From assembly GCA_019113825.1 (NCBI GenBank), contig DXGR01000001.1, positions 1 to 64,000 of the forward strand: a stretch of DNA of 64,000 bases, read 5' to 3'. The translations under genes and the position numbers were made by a program. The notes beneath the pieces are model-generated. The model was given only the letters and a program-made list of their open reading frames with translations, did no database searches and was not told the DNA's origin. Numbering within the stretch: position 1 is the first letter of the stretch; every line of letters begins with the position of its first letter. This DNA is from Candidatus Stackebrandtia excrementipullorum (lineage in GTDB: Bacteria; Actinomycetota; Actinomycetes; Mycobacteriales; Micromonosporaceae). Shown piece by piece: positions 45,023 to 53,688 of the stretch.

Positions 45023-46166
45023 TCGAGGCACGGGGGTCCCTGGGACGTCTACGTATTGCGGGATGGGAAGTTGTTGACGCGTCTGCTCGCGGCGAGGGCA
45101 GGTTGATTCGCGATGGCCCGTTTGGCGAGGTCCGACAACGGTTCCAGTAGGGGGTCTTGTCGAGGGGGGTGAGGCTGTAGTCAACGCTTGGTGGGATGGT
45201 CGCGCAGCTCTCCCGGCGTCTCTTCCAGACCAAGCAACGTGGGCGTGAGCATGCGTCGACTGATCGTTTCGATGCGGCGGTGAAGTTCTTGAACCGATGT
45301 GCTCGTTGACCGAGCAGGACCACGACAAGCACTCCCGACGGTCGGCAGGCGCCACCAACGTCCAGCCCTCATACATCGACGCAACGTGTGCGACCACTCG
45401 GGCCACCCGGTGTGGAACTTCATTGATCGGCAGTCGACAGGAAACCCCCGGCCCTTTGTGGCGGTTGAGAGGAAGGTGTTGCGAGAGGCATGTTGCCTCG
45501 AATCCGATATACCATCGTTATATTCAGTTTTCTAGCGCCATCAAACCCTGCATCTGTTGCCATGGCAGCCGGCTCAACTCACCACCGGGGCCATGTCTTT
45601 AGCGCGCCTGGCGCCGAAAGGCCAGAAGAGCTCTTGCCTCAACGTGCCGGTTCCCGTCTCTGAATCGCCGAGTTCGATGTTCCGTGCTCTTGCGGGGTCC
45701 TGCCAGAGCGCGGCCGGAACCCGGCTGGCCTTATCGTGCAAAGCCTCGCGCAAAAACCGGCGAGCGGGAGGAACATCGCGGTTCCGGAATCACGGTCTCA
45801 ACGCGAAAGCCCGGAACCCGACTTCGGGACTCCGATGAAACCGGCCGCCCAGTCGATGGCGGTGTTGGATGGGCGGCGACCATGTCGCCGGCCGGGTCAC
45901 TTCACAGCCCACCCGGGATCGCGGCCCCCGTCGGCTCGATAGCGGATATGACACGGGCTCCCCGTCAAGTGAGTTGCTGCACCCAGAGAGCCGGTATTCG
46001 CGACTTGCGGCCATGGCACGGATCGCCACCCAATGCCGAGTCCACAAAGGTCCAGGTTCGAGCCGTTGTCGTTGATTGTGAGCACTGAAGCCTTCGAAGA
46101 GGTTCATACCTCGGGGCCGATATACACCGTCTATTGGATCGAGTCTCCCCCACTTGGATAACGCCC
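45023..46166. other. Gene-poor region, decayed or non-coding
   Basis: More than 1 kb without a gene I can support. Short frames such as LTPTLLGLEETPGELRDHPT on the minus strand (near 45250-45185) look coding-like but are broken. Codon bias is not sustained in any frame. Together with the kinase and APH remnants this is a graveyard. Confidence 0.5.
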
Positions 46167-46781
46167 CTAGGTAGGCTTCTCCACCACCGTTGAACCCGTG
46201 ACCTCCATCAATGCATGTCCCGCAGTGAGTTCGGCCAGCCCCTCGTGGAGAGAATCGGGGTCCTCGACCGCTACGTCAAGCTCGACCAGCTCGCCATAAC
46301 GCGCGTCGACTATCGTGTGGCCGCGGCGCCGCAAGGCGGCCTCCACTCCCCCGCCGAATTCATATTCGACGGTTACAGTCACCAGCGGAAGACTGTGCAA
46401 GCGCACGGTCCCGGCAACGTCTACTGCTTCGGAAACCGCGTTTCCATAGGCACGTACCAAACCCCCCGCACCGAGTTTCACTCCACCGAAATACCGCGTC
46501 ACCACCGCGACGACGTCGGTCAGTTCCCGATGCCGCAATACCTCGAGCATCGGTATGCCCGCTGTTCCCGACGGCTCGCCGTCGTCACTGGAACGTTGGA
46601 TTCGGGCGTCCTCCCCCACTCGGTAGGCCGTGCAGTTATGCGTGGCATTCCAATGTGTTTTCCGGCGGTCGGCGACGAATTCACGCGCCTCCGCCTCATC
46701 GCCGACCCGCTTCAGGGCGCAAATGAACCGAGACCTGTTGATCACGAGTTCGTGCTCGATATCGCTGCCGATGGTCCTCAT
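46167..46781 (-). CDS. yigZ: IMPACT/YigZ family protein
   Basis: A 204-residue two-domain protein. The N-terminal UPF0029/Impact domain is complete: SRFICALKRVGDEAEAREFV, THWNATHNCTAYRVGED, SSDDGEPSGTAGIPML and VVTRYFGGVKLGAGGLVRAY. The C-terminal DUF1949-like domain has VTVEYEFGGGVEAALRRRGH. Homologues inhibit or modulate translation-related kinases in eukaryotes and have an unclear role in bacteria. It begins at ATG 46781 and follows the phosphotransferase gene by 33 bases. Confidence 0.95.
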   Translation of the reverse strand: MRTIGSDIEHELVINRSRFICALKRVGDEAEAREFVADRRKTHWNATHNCTAYRVGEDARIQRSSDDGEPSGTAGIPMLEVLRHRELTDVVAVVTRYFGGVKLGAGGLVRAYGNAVSEAVDVAGTVRLHSLPLVTVTVEYEFGGGVEAALRRRGHTIVDARYGELVELDVAVEDPDSLHEGLAELTAGHALMEVTGSTVVEKPT

Positions 46782-46814
46782 CGGCAGCGACCATACGGGA
46801 TGCCTTCTCCCCCG

Positions 46815-47747
46815 CTATGCGGGCAGCGGGAAACGGTCCGCGGTGGCACGCGCCAAGTCGGCCATGAACGCGCCTTCCCGGGCTTCCTCCCACTCATCCG
46901 ACTCGATGAGCGACCAGACACCATATTCGCTGAGCATGTAGTCGACGGCTTGCGGCCACAATGCACGCTCGGCGGGGGTCAACGTCACGAACTCCGCATA
47001 CCCGGCGATGAAGGTCGCCCATTCGTCCTGGTCGAACATGCGTGCCGGCGCCGACTCATGTTCGATGTGAAACTGCATCGCAGCCAACGCCAGATCCAAC
47101 AGGCGCGGCGCCAGATCCGCGTTGTCCGGATCAATCAACACCGGCCCATCGACCGTGTAAATCAAGTTGTTGGCCTTGTAATCCATCACCGCGCCCACCG
47201 TCGGCAGATCGCCGTGGCGAATGGCGGGAAGAACAGTGGGCATGAAGTCCTCCACCAACCGAGACAGCCGCGACACCACGTCGGGCGTCGGACCTGAGAG
47301 CACCTTCTCTATGCCTTCCTGATCCTCACGCACCGATTCCTCATCGTGGTCCGGCCATTCGAACAGCGGCGGAGTCGTCGCCGTCGATACCGCGTGGATT
47401 CGGCCCAGTAGCCTTCCCGCGTCCGCAATCTGTTCCGTTTTCCCGGTATAGACGTCCCCGTCGATAAAGGGATAAGCCACCCAGTAGTCGCCTTCCACCG
47501 GCGCCGGGTTCGACACCGGCAGGGGCACCGGGCTCACGACCGGCACGCCGGCCTGCGCCAGATCGGTGGTCCATCCCGCGACGGCAGCCGCAGCCTCTGC
47601 GTCGCCACGAGTACGTTTCACGACCACCGACTTCTCGCCGACCCGACATGGGAACACCGGTGCCCATGCGTATATCGACCGCGTTGGGAAGTCGGTAGCC
47701 GCAAAATGGGCGAACACCCCACTGAAATCCTTCGATTCTTCGGTCAC
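46815..47747 (-). CDS. Kinase-fold phosphotransferase (APH-like)
   Basis: A 310-residue phosphotransferase. The ATP lysine is probably in KSVVVKRTRGDAEAA. The catalytic motif is VMDYKANNLIYTVDG, where MDYKANN replaces the usual HGDxxxxN, and the metal-binding motif is PVLIDPDNADLAPRLLD. An upstream HGD (RHGDLPTVGA) does not have the right spacing. This form, with DYKANN and DPDNA, occurs in an actinobacterial group of uncharacterised phosphotransferases. GTG 47747 is chosen because GAAAGGAA precedes it; longer frames run upstream without support. It may be cotranscribed with yigZ. Confidence 0.85.
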   Translation of the reverse strand: MTEESKDFSGVFAHFAATDFPTRSIYAWAPVFPCRVGEKSVVVKRTRGDAEAAAAVAGWTTDLAQAGVPVVSPVPLPVSNPAPVEGDYWVAYPFIDGDVYTGKTEQIADAGRLLGRIHAVSTATTPPLFEWPDHDEESVREDQEGIEKVLSGPTPDVVSRLSRLVEDFMPTVLPAIRHGDLPTVGAVMDYKANNLIYTVDGPVLIDPDNADLAPRLLDLALAAMQFHIEHESAPARMFDQDEWATFIAGYAEFVTLTPAERALWPQAVDYMLSEYGVWSLIESDEWEEAREGAFMADLARATADRFPLPA

Positions 47748-47838
47748 GAAGACGTTCCTTTCGAGTTGAAATGGGGCCGGGTGCAGCTCATCATGCGTAA
47801 CCGAGACCACGCAAGCCATTTGATGCGTTTTCCCCCTC

Positions 47839-47852
47839 AAGCGAGATAGCAT
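47839..47852 (+). promoter_or_regulatory. Putative leaderless promoter of the DNA methyltransferase
   Basis: The -10 hexamer TAGCAT (47847-47852) ends eight bases before GTG 47861, so the transcript would start at or next to the start codon. The surrounding AAGCGAGATAGCAT matches AAGTGAGATAGCGT before the XRE-MurA gene in 12 of 14 positions. Confidence 0.5.
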
Positions 47853-47860
47853 TGTTCGAC

Positions 47861-48529
47861 GTGAGCTCCATCGCCACGCCACCCAACGTGATACATCTGG
47901 CCAAGCCGACGCCGTCCCGACACGAACTCACCGAGTTCGAGGACGGGGAATGCTATCCCTTGGAACTGGCCGACATCCTCATCAACGCCTACTCCCGACC
48001 CGGTGAGCTCGTGTTCGACCCGTTCGTCGGGTCGGGAACAACGCTTGTGGCCGCACAAGCCGCCGGAAGACGCGGCCTCGGTCTCGAAATCCACGCCGAG
48101 CGAGTCGAGTGGTGCCGCGCCAGGTTGGACGACCCCTCATGGGTTCGGCATGGGGATGCCACCATCATGGAGGCGTACACGTTGCCGACCGTCGACCTCG
48201 TCCTCACCTCACCGCCGTACATGACGCGTCTCCACCACCCGGAAAACCCCCTCACCGGATATCAGACAACCGACGGCGACTACCTCCGCTACCTCACCGA
48301 GCTGGCCAATGTCTTCAAGTCCGCCGTGGCCCTGCTACGGCCGAACGGAAAGCTCGTGGTCAATATTGCGAATATGATCGATGCCGGTCACGTCACATCG
48401 CTGGCATGGGACATGGCCGCTCGTCTTCACACCATTGCCGACTTCGAACGTGAAATCGTCATCGACTGGGAACCGGCGCCCGACTGGATAACCATGGATT
48501 ACTGCCTGGTATACACCAAACGTATGTGA
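47861..48529 (+). CDS. Orphan DNA methyltransferase (N4-cytosine/N6-adenine type)
   Basis: A 222-residue SAM-dependent DNA methylase. Motif X/I come first, [20 protein letters not shown] and [20 protein letters not shown], followed by [17 protein letters not shown] (motif IV, TSPPY, favouring N4-cytosine) and [15 protein letters not shown]. So the motif order is X-I-IV. It is short, with little room for a target-recognition domain, and there is no restriction enzyme gene nearby. Start GTG 47861 because the upstream TTG overlaps a -10 box. A thiamine-binding protein gene follows after 11 bases. Confidence 0.85.
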   Translation: MSSIATPPNVIHLAKPTPSRHELTEFEDGECYPLELADILINAYSRPGELVFDPFVGSGTTLVAAQAAGRRGLGLEIHAERVEWCRARLDDPSWVRHGDATIMEAYTLPTVDLVLTSPPYMTRLHHPENPLTGYQTTDGDYLRYLTELANVFKSAVALLRPNGKLVVNIANMIDAGHVTSLAWDMAARLHTIADFEREIVIDWEPAPDWITMDYCLVYTKRM

Positions 48530-48540
48530 GGGGACCACAC

Positions 48541-48846
48541 ATGTCGGTTCTAGTCGCCTTCAGCGTCACTCCGTTGGGGCTGAGCGAACACGTCGGCGAA
48601 ATCGTCGCCGAGGCGGTCAAGGTCGTGAGGGATTCCGGATTGCCCAACAGAACCGACGCCATGTTCACCGTGGTCGAAGGCGAAACGCTCGACGAGGTCA
48701 TGGATGTTGTCAAGCGTGCGATCACAGCAGTGGCCGATCGCGCACCGCGGGTGAGCACCGTGGTGAAGATCGATTACCTTCCCGGCCGGACCGACGGCAT
48801 CACCGACAAGGTCGCGACTGTGGAACGACATCTCGCCGCCGACTGA
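48541..48846 (+). CDS. MTH1187 family thiamine-binding protein
   Basis: A 101-residue protein of the MTH1187/YkoF-like fold (formerly DUF77): [60 protein letters not shown]. It binds thiamine or a related ligand as a tetramer in studied members. ATG 48541 has GAGGGGA upstream. Co-directional with the DNA methylase. Confidence 0.93.
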   Translation: MSVLVAFSVTPLGLSEHVGEIVAEAVKVVRDSGLPNRTDAMFTVVEGETLDEVMDVVKRAITAVADRAPRVSTVVKIDYLPGRTDGITDKVATVERHLAAD

Positions 48847-49185
48847 CGCATGAATCTCGCGCCCTGGAAACGATCTCGATCAGCGCCTCCTCCTAAGCGC
48901 CGTGAAGGTCGAATCCGGTGTGTGCATGCCGGTCGGCAAACGACCGAACCTTTAGGGCGCTTCCTTTTCTTGTTGGCGGGCAGTCCGCGGTAAAGACGAA
49001 CGCCACCATGTCGCCGACCTGTGCGTGTTTCTTTACGACGGCGTCGCGATGCGGCCGCCGGAAGTGTCCTTGCGGCCTTCGCTTAACATCACGACACGGG
49101 TTCACTCTCGAACATCACGGTGTTTATGAGCAACAACACTCCCTTCGGGTATTTTTAACATCATAAGTGAGATAGCGTAACGATC
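48847..49185. other. Leader region of the XRE-MurA gene
   Basis: About 340 bases with no supported gene. A minus-strand frame near 49105-48893 (VVKKHAQVGDMVAFVFTADC) is not recognised. The end is AT-rich and leads into a likely leaderless promoter. Confidence 0.45.
49165..49178 (+). promoter_or_regulatory. Putative leaderless promoter of the XRE-MurA gene
   Basis: TAGCGT (49173-49178) lies seven bases before ATG 49186, fitting a leaderless mRNA. It shares AAG-Y-GAGATAGC-R-T with the DNA methylase promoter. Confidence 0.5.
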
Positions 49186-50733
49186 ATGTCAGAGACTTTT
49201 GGCCGCACTGAGGACCACCTTCGGCGAATCGGCACCCTCATCCGCGATGCCCGCAAACATCGGGGACTCACTCAAGCCCAACTCGCCGAAACGTTGGCGA
49301 CGAGCCAAAGCGCGGTCAACCGCATTGAACAAGGCCAACAAAACCTCAGCATCGAGATGCTGACACGCGTCAGCGAGGCTCTCGACAGCCAAATCGTCTC
49401 TCTTGGACAGCCCGGCGCAATGCACCTGCGGGTCCACGGCGGAGCGAAACTGTCCGGCAGCATCGACGTGAAGACGTCGAAAAACGCCGGAGTCGCGCTC
49501 CTATGTGCTTCGCTCCTCAACAAAGGCCGAACCGTCCTACGTCGCGTAGCGCGCATTGAAGAGGTCAATCGCATTCTCGAGGTCCTCGAGAGCATGGGTG
49601 TACGGCACCGTTGGCTCAACACCGACAACGATCTCGAAATCGTCCCGCCGGCCAAGCTCACCCTCGACAACGTCAACGCCGAAGCCGCGCGCCGGACCCG
49701 CAGCATCATCATGTTCCTCGGGCCGCTACTCCACGACCATCAACAGTTCTCGCTCCCCTATGCAGGCGGGTGCGACCTCGGGACGAGAACGGTCGACCCC
49801 CACATGATCGCCCTACGACCGTTTGGCCTGGAGGTCAAAGCCACTTCGGGCGAATACCAGGCGCTCGTCAACCTTCCGACCGAACCGCCTCGCCCCATCG
49901 TCTTGACCGAACGCGGCGACACCGTGACCGAAAACGCGATCATGGCCGCGGCCCGGATCGACGGCACCACCGTCATTCGGAACGCCAGTTCAAACTACAT
50001 GGTGCAGGACCTGTGTTTCTACCTGCAAAAACTCGGCGTCGGTATCGAAGGCGTCGGAACCACCACTTTGAAAATCACGGGGATTCCGGTCATCGACCGC
50101 GACGTCGACTACTGGCCGGCGGAAGACCCGATCGAGGCCATGAGCCTCATTACCGCCGCGATCGTCACCGAATCCGAAATCACGGTTACGCGGGCACCCA
50201 TCGAATTCCTCGAAATCGAGCTCGCCGTCCTACAGGAGATGGGCCTCAAATACCGGCTCACCGAGGAGTACCCGGCGGCCAACGGCCACACGAGACTCGT
50301 CGACATCACGGTCCTGCCATCGGTGTTGCGCGCCCCCATCGACAAGATTCACCCTATGCCGTTTCCGGGCCTCAACCTGGACAACCTACCGTTCTTCGCT
50401 CTCATTGCCGCCGGTGCACACGGTGCGACCCTTGTCCACGACTGGGTTTACGAGAAACGCGCCATCTACCTCACCGAGCTGGACAAACTCGGTGGGCGGG
50501 TCACGTTGATGGATCCACACCGCGTCCGCATCGAAGGACCGACGCACTGGTCGGGAGCCGAGGTCATCTGTCCACCTGCGCTACGACCGGCCGTGGTCAT
50601 TCTGCTGGCCATGCTGGCCGCCAAGGGAACATCGGTGCTCCGTAACGTCAACGTCATCCACCGCGGCTACGAGCAGTTGGCCGAGCGTCTGGGCAAGCTC
50701 GGCGCACAGATCGAAATCTTTGGGGACGTCTGA
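49186..50733 (+). CDS. XRE helix-turn-helix fused to MurA-like enolpyruvyl transferase
   Basis: A 515-residue fusion. Residues 12-70 are an XRE HTH: LRRIGTLIRDARKHRGLTQA, SQSAVNRIEQGQQNLSIEML. Residues 80-515 have the MurA/EPSP-synthase fold, which transfers enolpyruvate from PEP to UDP-GlcNAc. Active-site residues are present: K99-N100 in TSKNAGVA (MurA K22-N23), C196 in YAGGCDLGTRTVD (C115), the Asp of LNLDNLPFF (D305 region) and the Arg in VYEKRAIY. The DLR motif near the end reads ALR, so one conserved Asp appears lost. It may be a DNA-binding enzyme linking peptidoglycan precursor supply to gene control, or a specialised transferase for a natural product. A hairpin follows. Confidence 0.88.
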   Translation: MSETFGRTEDHLRRIGTLIRDARKHRGLTQAQLAETLATSQSAVNRIEQGQQNLSIEMLTRVSEALDSQIVSLGQPGAMHLRVHGGAKLSGSIDVKTSKNAGVALLCASLLNKGRTVLRRVARIEEVNRILEVLESMGVRHRWLNTDNDLEIVPPAKLTLDNVNAEAARRTRSIIMFLGPLLHDHQQFSLPYAGGCDLGTRTVDPHMIALRPFGLEVKATSGEYQALVNLPTEPPRPIVLTERGDTVTENAIMAAARIDGTTVIRNASSNYMVQDLCFYLQKLGVGIEGVGTTTLKITGIPVIDRDVDYWPAEDPIEAMSLITAAIVTESEITVTRAPIEFLEIELAVLQEMGLKYRLTEEYPAANGHTRLVDITVLPSVLRAPIDKIHPMPFPGLNLDNLPFFALIAAGAHGATLVHDWVYEKRAIYLTELDKLGGRVTLMDPHRVRIEGPTHWSGAEVICPPALRPAVVILLAMLAAKGTSVLRNVNVIHRGYEQLAERLGKLGAQIEIFGDV

Positions 50734-51345
50734 AGTCGACGGTTGACGGAACCGGGCGGCGATCACCGGTGTCGTCAACCGATGCTTCACGTCACGGACA
50801 CCGACTTTCCGGCCGCCACGGTGAAGGGTTTTCTTCACCGCGATCGCGTGGGGAGCTTCCTACACCTGTTCGGGGGCAACGATGTTGGTGGCTCATACCC
50901 AAGATTTTGGCGGACCGATGTCGGCCGTCTGACTAGAAGCCTGCCTTTGCCCCGGCCCATCGCGCCCGAAGCCGAACCACTACTCGTCAGGACAGGCCGA
51001 TCAGGCCCGGCTCACGATGACGGGTCGCCTTGTGAACGACACACGAACCGCATGTCACTGTCGTCGTGGCCCGTGCCCGGTTCTCAGCCGACCCGGCACG
51101 GGCGACCGGCGGCGCTTGTTCCGTCACTTCGGTGCCGCCGGACCATCCGCCGGATTTGCCGTGCAGACGGCGGCCACGCGAAAATCGCCCGCCGATCGCC
51201 CCTATCCGGAAACGACATCATGCAGTCGTCGGCGTTTTGTACGAGCTTGAGGGTGGGATACGGCTTACGTTTCACGGGTAAATGTTCGCATACATCGGGA
51301 GCGATATATATGGTTCTTGTGATAACAACACTGCGATAGGCCATA
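50734..51345. other. Intergenic region with inverted repeat, no supported gene
   Basis: Over 600 bases. CGGTTGACG (50740-50748) and CGTCAACCG (50773-50781) could form a terminator after the MurA fusion. A long open frame spans 50743-51339 but has no family resemblance. Fragments such as VVGVLYELEGGIRLTFHG near 51220-51281 might be a remnant. The last 60 bases are AT-rich and presumably the PadR promoter. Confidence 0.5.
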
Positions 51346-51885
51346 ATGTCCCGCATGCTTAAACTCGCAATCCTTGGCTTCCTCCGCGACCACCCGCTTC
51401 ACGGCTACGACTTGAAAAGTCGTATCGCGGCGCTGACCGGACACGTCAAACCCATCGCCGACGGGACCCTGTACCCGGCGATCAAACGACTCGAAAACGC
51501 CGGCCTTCTTACCCGCCGCTCGGCACCGGGGAAAATCGCCGCGCCACGACACATGTTGGAGCTGACTCAGGATGGAATCGATTACCTACGTCGGCTACTG
51601 CGCGACCCCGAAGAGACGTTCATCACCGATGAAAATCGATGGTTCACACTGCTCGCGTTTCTTCGGCACCTGGAAAACCCACGGGAGCAGGCCATCGTGC
51701 TGCACCGGCGGCTGGCGTTTCTTTCCGAACCGATAAGTTTCTTCTACGACGAACGCGGCCACCCCATGGCCGCCGACGAGTTCGAGGACCCGTTCCGGCA
51801 GGGGCTGCTCACCATCGCCCGAGCCGCCAACCGCGCCGAGTTCACATGGCTCAACAACACCATCGCCGAACTCGAAAGGCACTGA
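51346..51885 (+). CDS. PadR family transcriptional regulator
   Basis: A 179-residue regulator. The winged helix is MLKLAILGFLRDHPLHGYDL, with IADGTLYPAIKRLENAGLLT and RHMLELTQDGIDYLRRLLRD; the long C-terminal coiled region (ENPREQAIVLHRRLAFLSEP) provides dimerisation, as in Vir_act_alpha_C proteins. PadR proteins typically repress transporters or phenolic-acid genes; no obvious target lies beside it. ATG 51346. Confidence 0.95.
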   Translation: MSRMLKLAILGFLRDHPLHGYDLKSRIAALTGHVKPIADGTLYPAIKRLENAGLLTRRSAPGKIAAPRHMLELTQDGIDYLRRLLRDPEETFITDENRWFTLLAFLRHLENPREQAIVLHRRLAFLSEPISFFYDERGHPMAADEFEDPFRQGLLTIARAANRAEFTWLNNTIAELERH

Positions 51886-52025
51886 AAAAAATCCGCAGTC
51901 CTGTTGCATCGCCTGCAGACCACGCCGATCCGCCCTCCGCGGTAAGGCACGGGCCAGGCCCCCCTTCCGGCGGAGTACGCCGCTGCGTCACGACCGAATC
52001 CGTTGCCGTGGCAGACTCTTGTTTC

Positions 52026-53243
52026 GTGCCACACACATCGCCGGAAGCGGCCCGTTACTCCTCCCGAGCCGGAAGGCGGCTGGCCGGTCGGCTTATCGCC
52101 GACGGCGGCCTGTCGGACCTCGTCGCATCGTTCGACGTCGCCTTGTCCGAAATCCGCAAACCGCATGAAACCCCGATCGTCGTAGACGCCTTCGGACACA
52201 TGCTGTGGTCACACGCCGTCGCCTACGCACAAAACGACCGCGAGGGTCGCATTTTGCCCGGCGACGACGACCGCCCGTTGTACTGGGCCCGGCTGGCGAT
52301 GTTGTCACGACTCCACGCCTGGCAACCTCGCTTTCGGATGGACGCCGAACGTCTCTCCGACTGGTCGCGGCGTCTGGAATGGGCGTCACGGGGTATCACC
52401 AACACCGGACAGCCCGACGACGGCGCATGCCGCATACTCATCAGCGGCTTCGATCCCTTCCGCCTCCAGCAGCACCCCGACGCCTCCAATCCTTCGGGAG
52501 CCGCTGTTCTGGCGTTGTCCGGGCGTGTTCTCGACACACCCGACGGACCAGTACGGATCACCGGTGTCATGCTTCCGGTCCGATACGCGGATTTCGACCA
52601 ACAGTTGGTGGAAAAGATCTTCCGTCCGCACCTTGTGGACGGGCCGCACCAGGTCGATCTCGCCGTGTCCATCAGTCAGGGTCGGCCCGGACGTTTCGAC
52701 CTGGAGGTCCGCAACGGGCGCAACCGGTCGAGTGGAACCACCCGAGACAACGACGGGGTTCGCGGCGCCCCATCGGATACGGAGCCGGTGGAGCCCGTGG
52801 GACTGGCCGATGGTCCACAGTTCACCGAATCGACTCTCCCCATCGACGCGATGCGTGCCGTGGACGAGCCCTTCCCCGTTTACCGCCACGAGGAGACGAG
52901 TCGACTGGTTCCCGGACACGCCGGGGTCGTCACCGATGTTCGTGCCCCTGAAGACGGTGCCGTATCGGTTCGCGGTGGCGGAGGCGGCTTCCTGTCCAAC
53001 GAGGTGGCATACCGGGTCACCCGGCTCCGAGACGAGCTGGGCGTCGATATCGGATGCGGTCACATTCACACCCCGGCTCCGAGCGACGATGACGACGCCG
53101 CGGATCTACGCGCGCGTGTCGTCGATCAGACCCGACGCCTGTTGATCGCCGCCGGGCTCACCATCCGGCGATCTGCTCACCACTTAACAGGGGCGCGCGA
53201 CCCTCATACGGGGTCGACAACACGATCGTGGTGCGGTGAGTGA
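52026..53243 (+). CDS. Pyroglutamyl-peptidase-I-like protein with Ser for the catalytic Cys
   Basis: A 405-residue protein in which the C-terminal half resembles the C15 peptidase fold: CRILISGFDPFRLQQHPDAS, VRITGVMLPVRYADFDQQLV, LAVSISQGRPGRFDLE and GGGGGFLSNEVAYRVTRLRD. In active pyroglutamyl peptidases the last motif is Y-L-C-N; here it is F-L-S-N, so Ser replaces the nucleophile. The His region GCGHIHTPAP is kept. The N-terminal 140 residues are a helical domain typical of actinobacterial relatives. Activity is uncertain. GTG 52026 is the best start. The 3' end overlaps the convergent Lrp gene by about 85 bases. Confidence 0.78.
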   Translation: MPHTSPEAARYSSRAGRRLAGRLIADGGLSDLVASFDVALSEIRKPHETPIVVDAFGHMLWSHAVAYAQNDREGRILPGDDDRPLYWARLAMLSRLHAWQPRFRMDAERLSDWSRRLEWASRGITNTGQPDDGACRILISGFDPFRLQQHPDASNPSGAAVLALSGRVLDTPDGPVRITGVMLPVRYADFDQQLVEKIFRPHLVDGPHQVDLAVSISQGRPGRFDLEVRNGRNRSSGTTRDNDGVRGAPSDTEPVEPVGLADGPQFTESTLPIDAMRAVDEPFPVYRHEETSRLVPGHAGVVTDVRAPEDGAVSVRGGGGGFLSNEVAYRVTRLRDELGVDIGCGHIHTPAPSDDDDAADLRARVVDQTRRLLIAAGLTIRRSAHHLTGARDPHTGSTTRSWCGE

Positions 53244-53622
53244 CACCGGCGACCGCGCGGATCTTGGCCAACAGGTCCTCGAGCGCGGCGGGACCGCTCA
53301 CACGGACCTTCAACAGGTAGTAGTCCTCACCCGCGACCGAATGGCAGGATTCGATCTGCGGTAGCGCTGCCAACCGTTCAGGCGCATCGTCGGGTGCTGC
53401 CGGGTCGATCGGTCTGATGGCCACGTAGGCCGTCAAGGTCAGGCCCAGGGCCGCGTAGTTGATCCGGGCGCTGTACCCGGTGATGACACCGCGCTCCTCA
53501 AGCCGCTTGACCCGCTGGTGAACAGCCGATGTAGACAAGCCGACCTGTGAGGCCAACTCGGTGAACGACATTCGACCGTCCGAGGTCAACGCCGCAACGA
53601 TCGCCAAATCCAGGTCCTCCAC
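53158..53622 (-). CDS. Lrp/AsnC family transcriptional regulator
   Basis: A 154-residue regulator. The HTH is DLAIVAALTSDGRMSFTELA, SQVGLSTSAVHQRVKRLEER, and the RAM/ligand domain has YVAIRPIDPAAPDDAPERL, IESCHSVAGEDYYLLKVRVS. It senses amino acids or related ligands as octamers. GTG 53622 is preferred (MEDLDLAIV); TTG 53631 is three codons upstream and lies inside the hairpin. The Shine-Dalgarno-like GGGTAGG falls in the 3' arm of that hairpin. The neighbouring chitinase gene precedes it on the same strand. Confidence 0.93.
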   Translation of the reverse strand: MEDLDLAIVAALTSDGRMSFTELASQVGLSTSAVHQRVKRLEERGVITGYSARINYAALGLTLTAYVAIRPIDPAAPDDAPERLAALPQIESCHSVAGEDYYLLKVRVSGPAALEDLLAKIRAVAGVTHRTTIVLSTPYEGRAPLLSGEQIAGW

Positions 53623-53629
53623 GTAGTAC

Positions 53630-53669
53630 AACCTACCCGGTGCGGGAGGCCGGACGCACCGGGTAGGTT
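53630..53669 (-). promoter_or_regulatory. Long perfect hairpin between chitinase and lrp
   Basis: The arms AACCTACCCGGTGCG and CGCACCGGGTAGGTT are perfect complements around a 10-base spacer. Reading on the minus strand it follows the chitinase stop by about 20 bases and covers the GGGTAGG before the lrp start. It may be the chitinase terminator, a cover over the lrp ribosome site, or an Lrp operator. There is no T-run. Confidence 0.75.
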
Positions 53670-53688
53670 GCGACGTGGTTTACAAAGG

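Noticed and set aside
45023..46166. A degraded transposase in the gene-poor region
   Set aside because: No DDE motif, no terminal inverted repeats and no target duplication were visible.
50743..51339. A 198-codon open frame between XRE-MurA and PadR
   Set aside because: No recognisable domain, irregular composition, no ribosome site; openness alone is weak evidence at this GC content.
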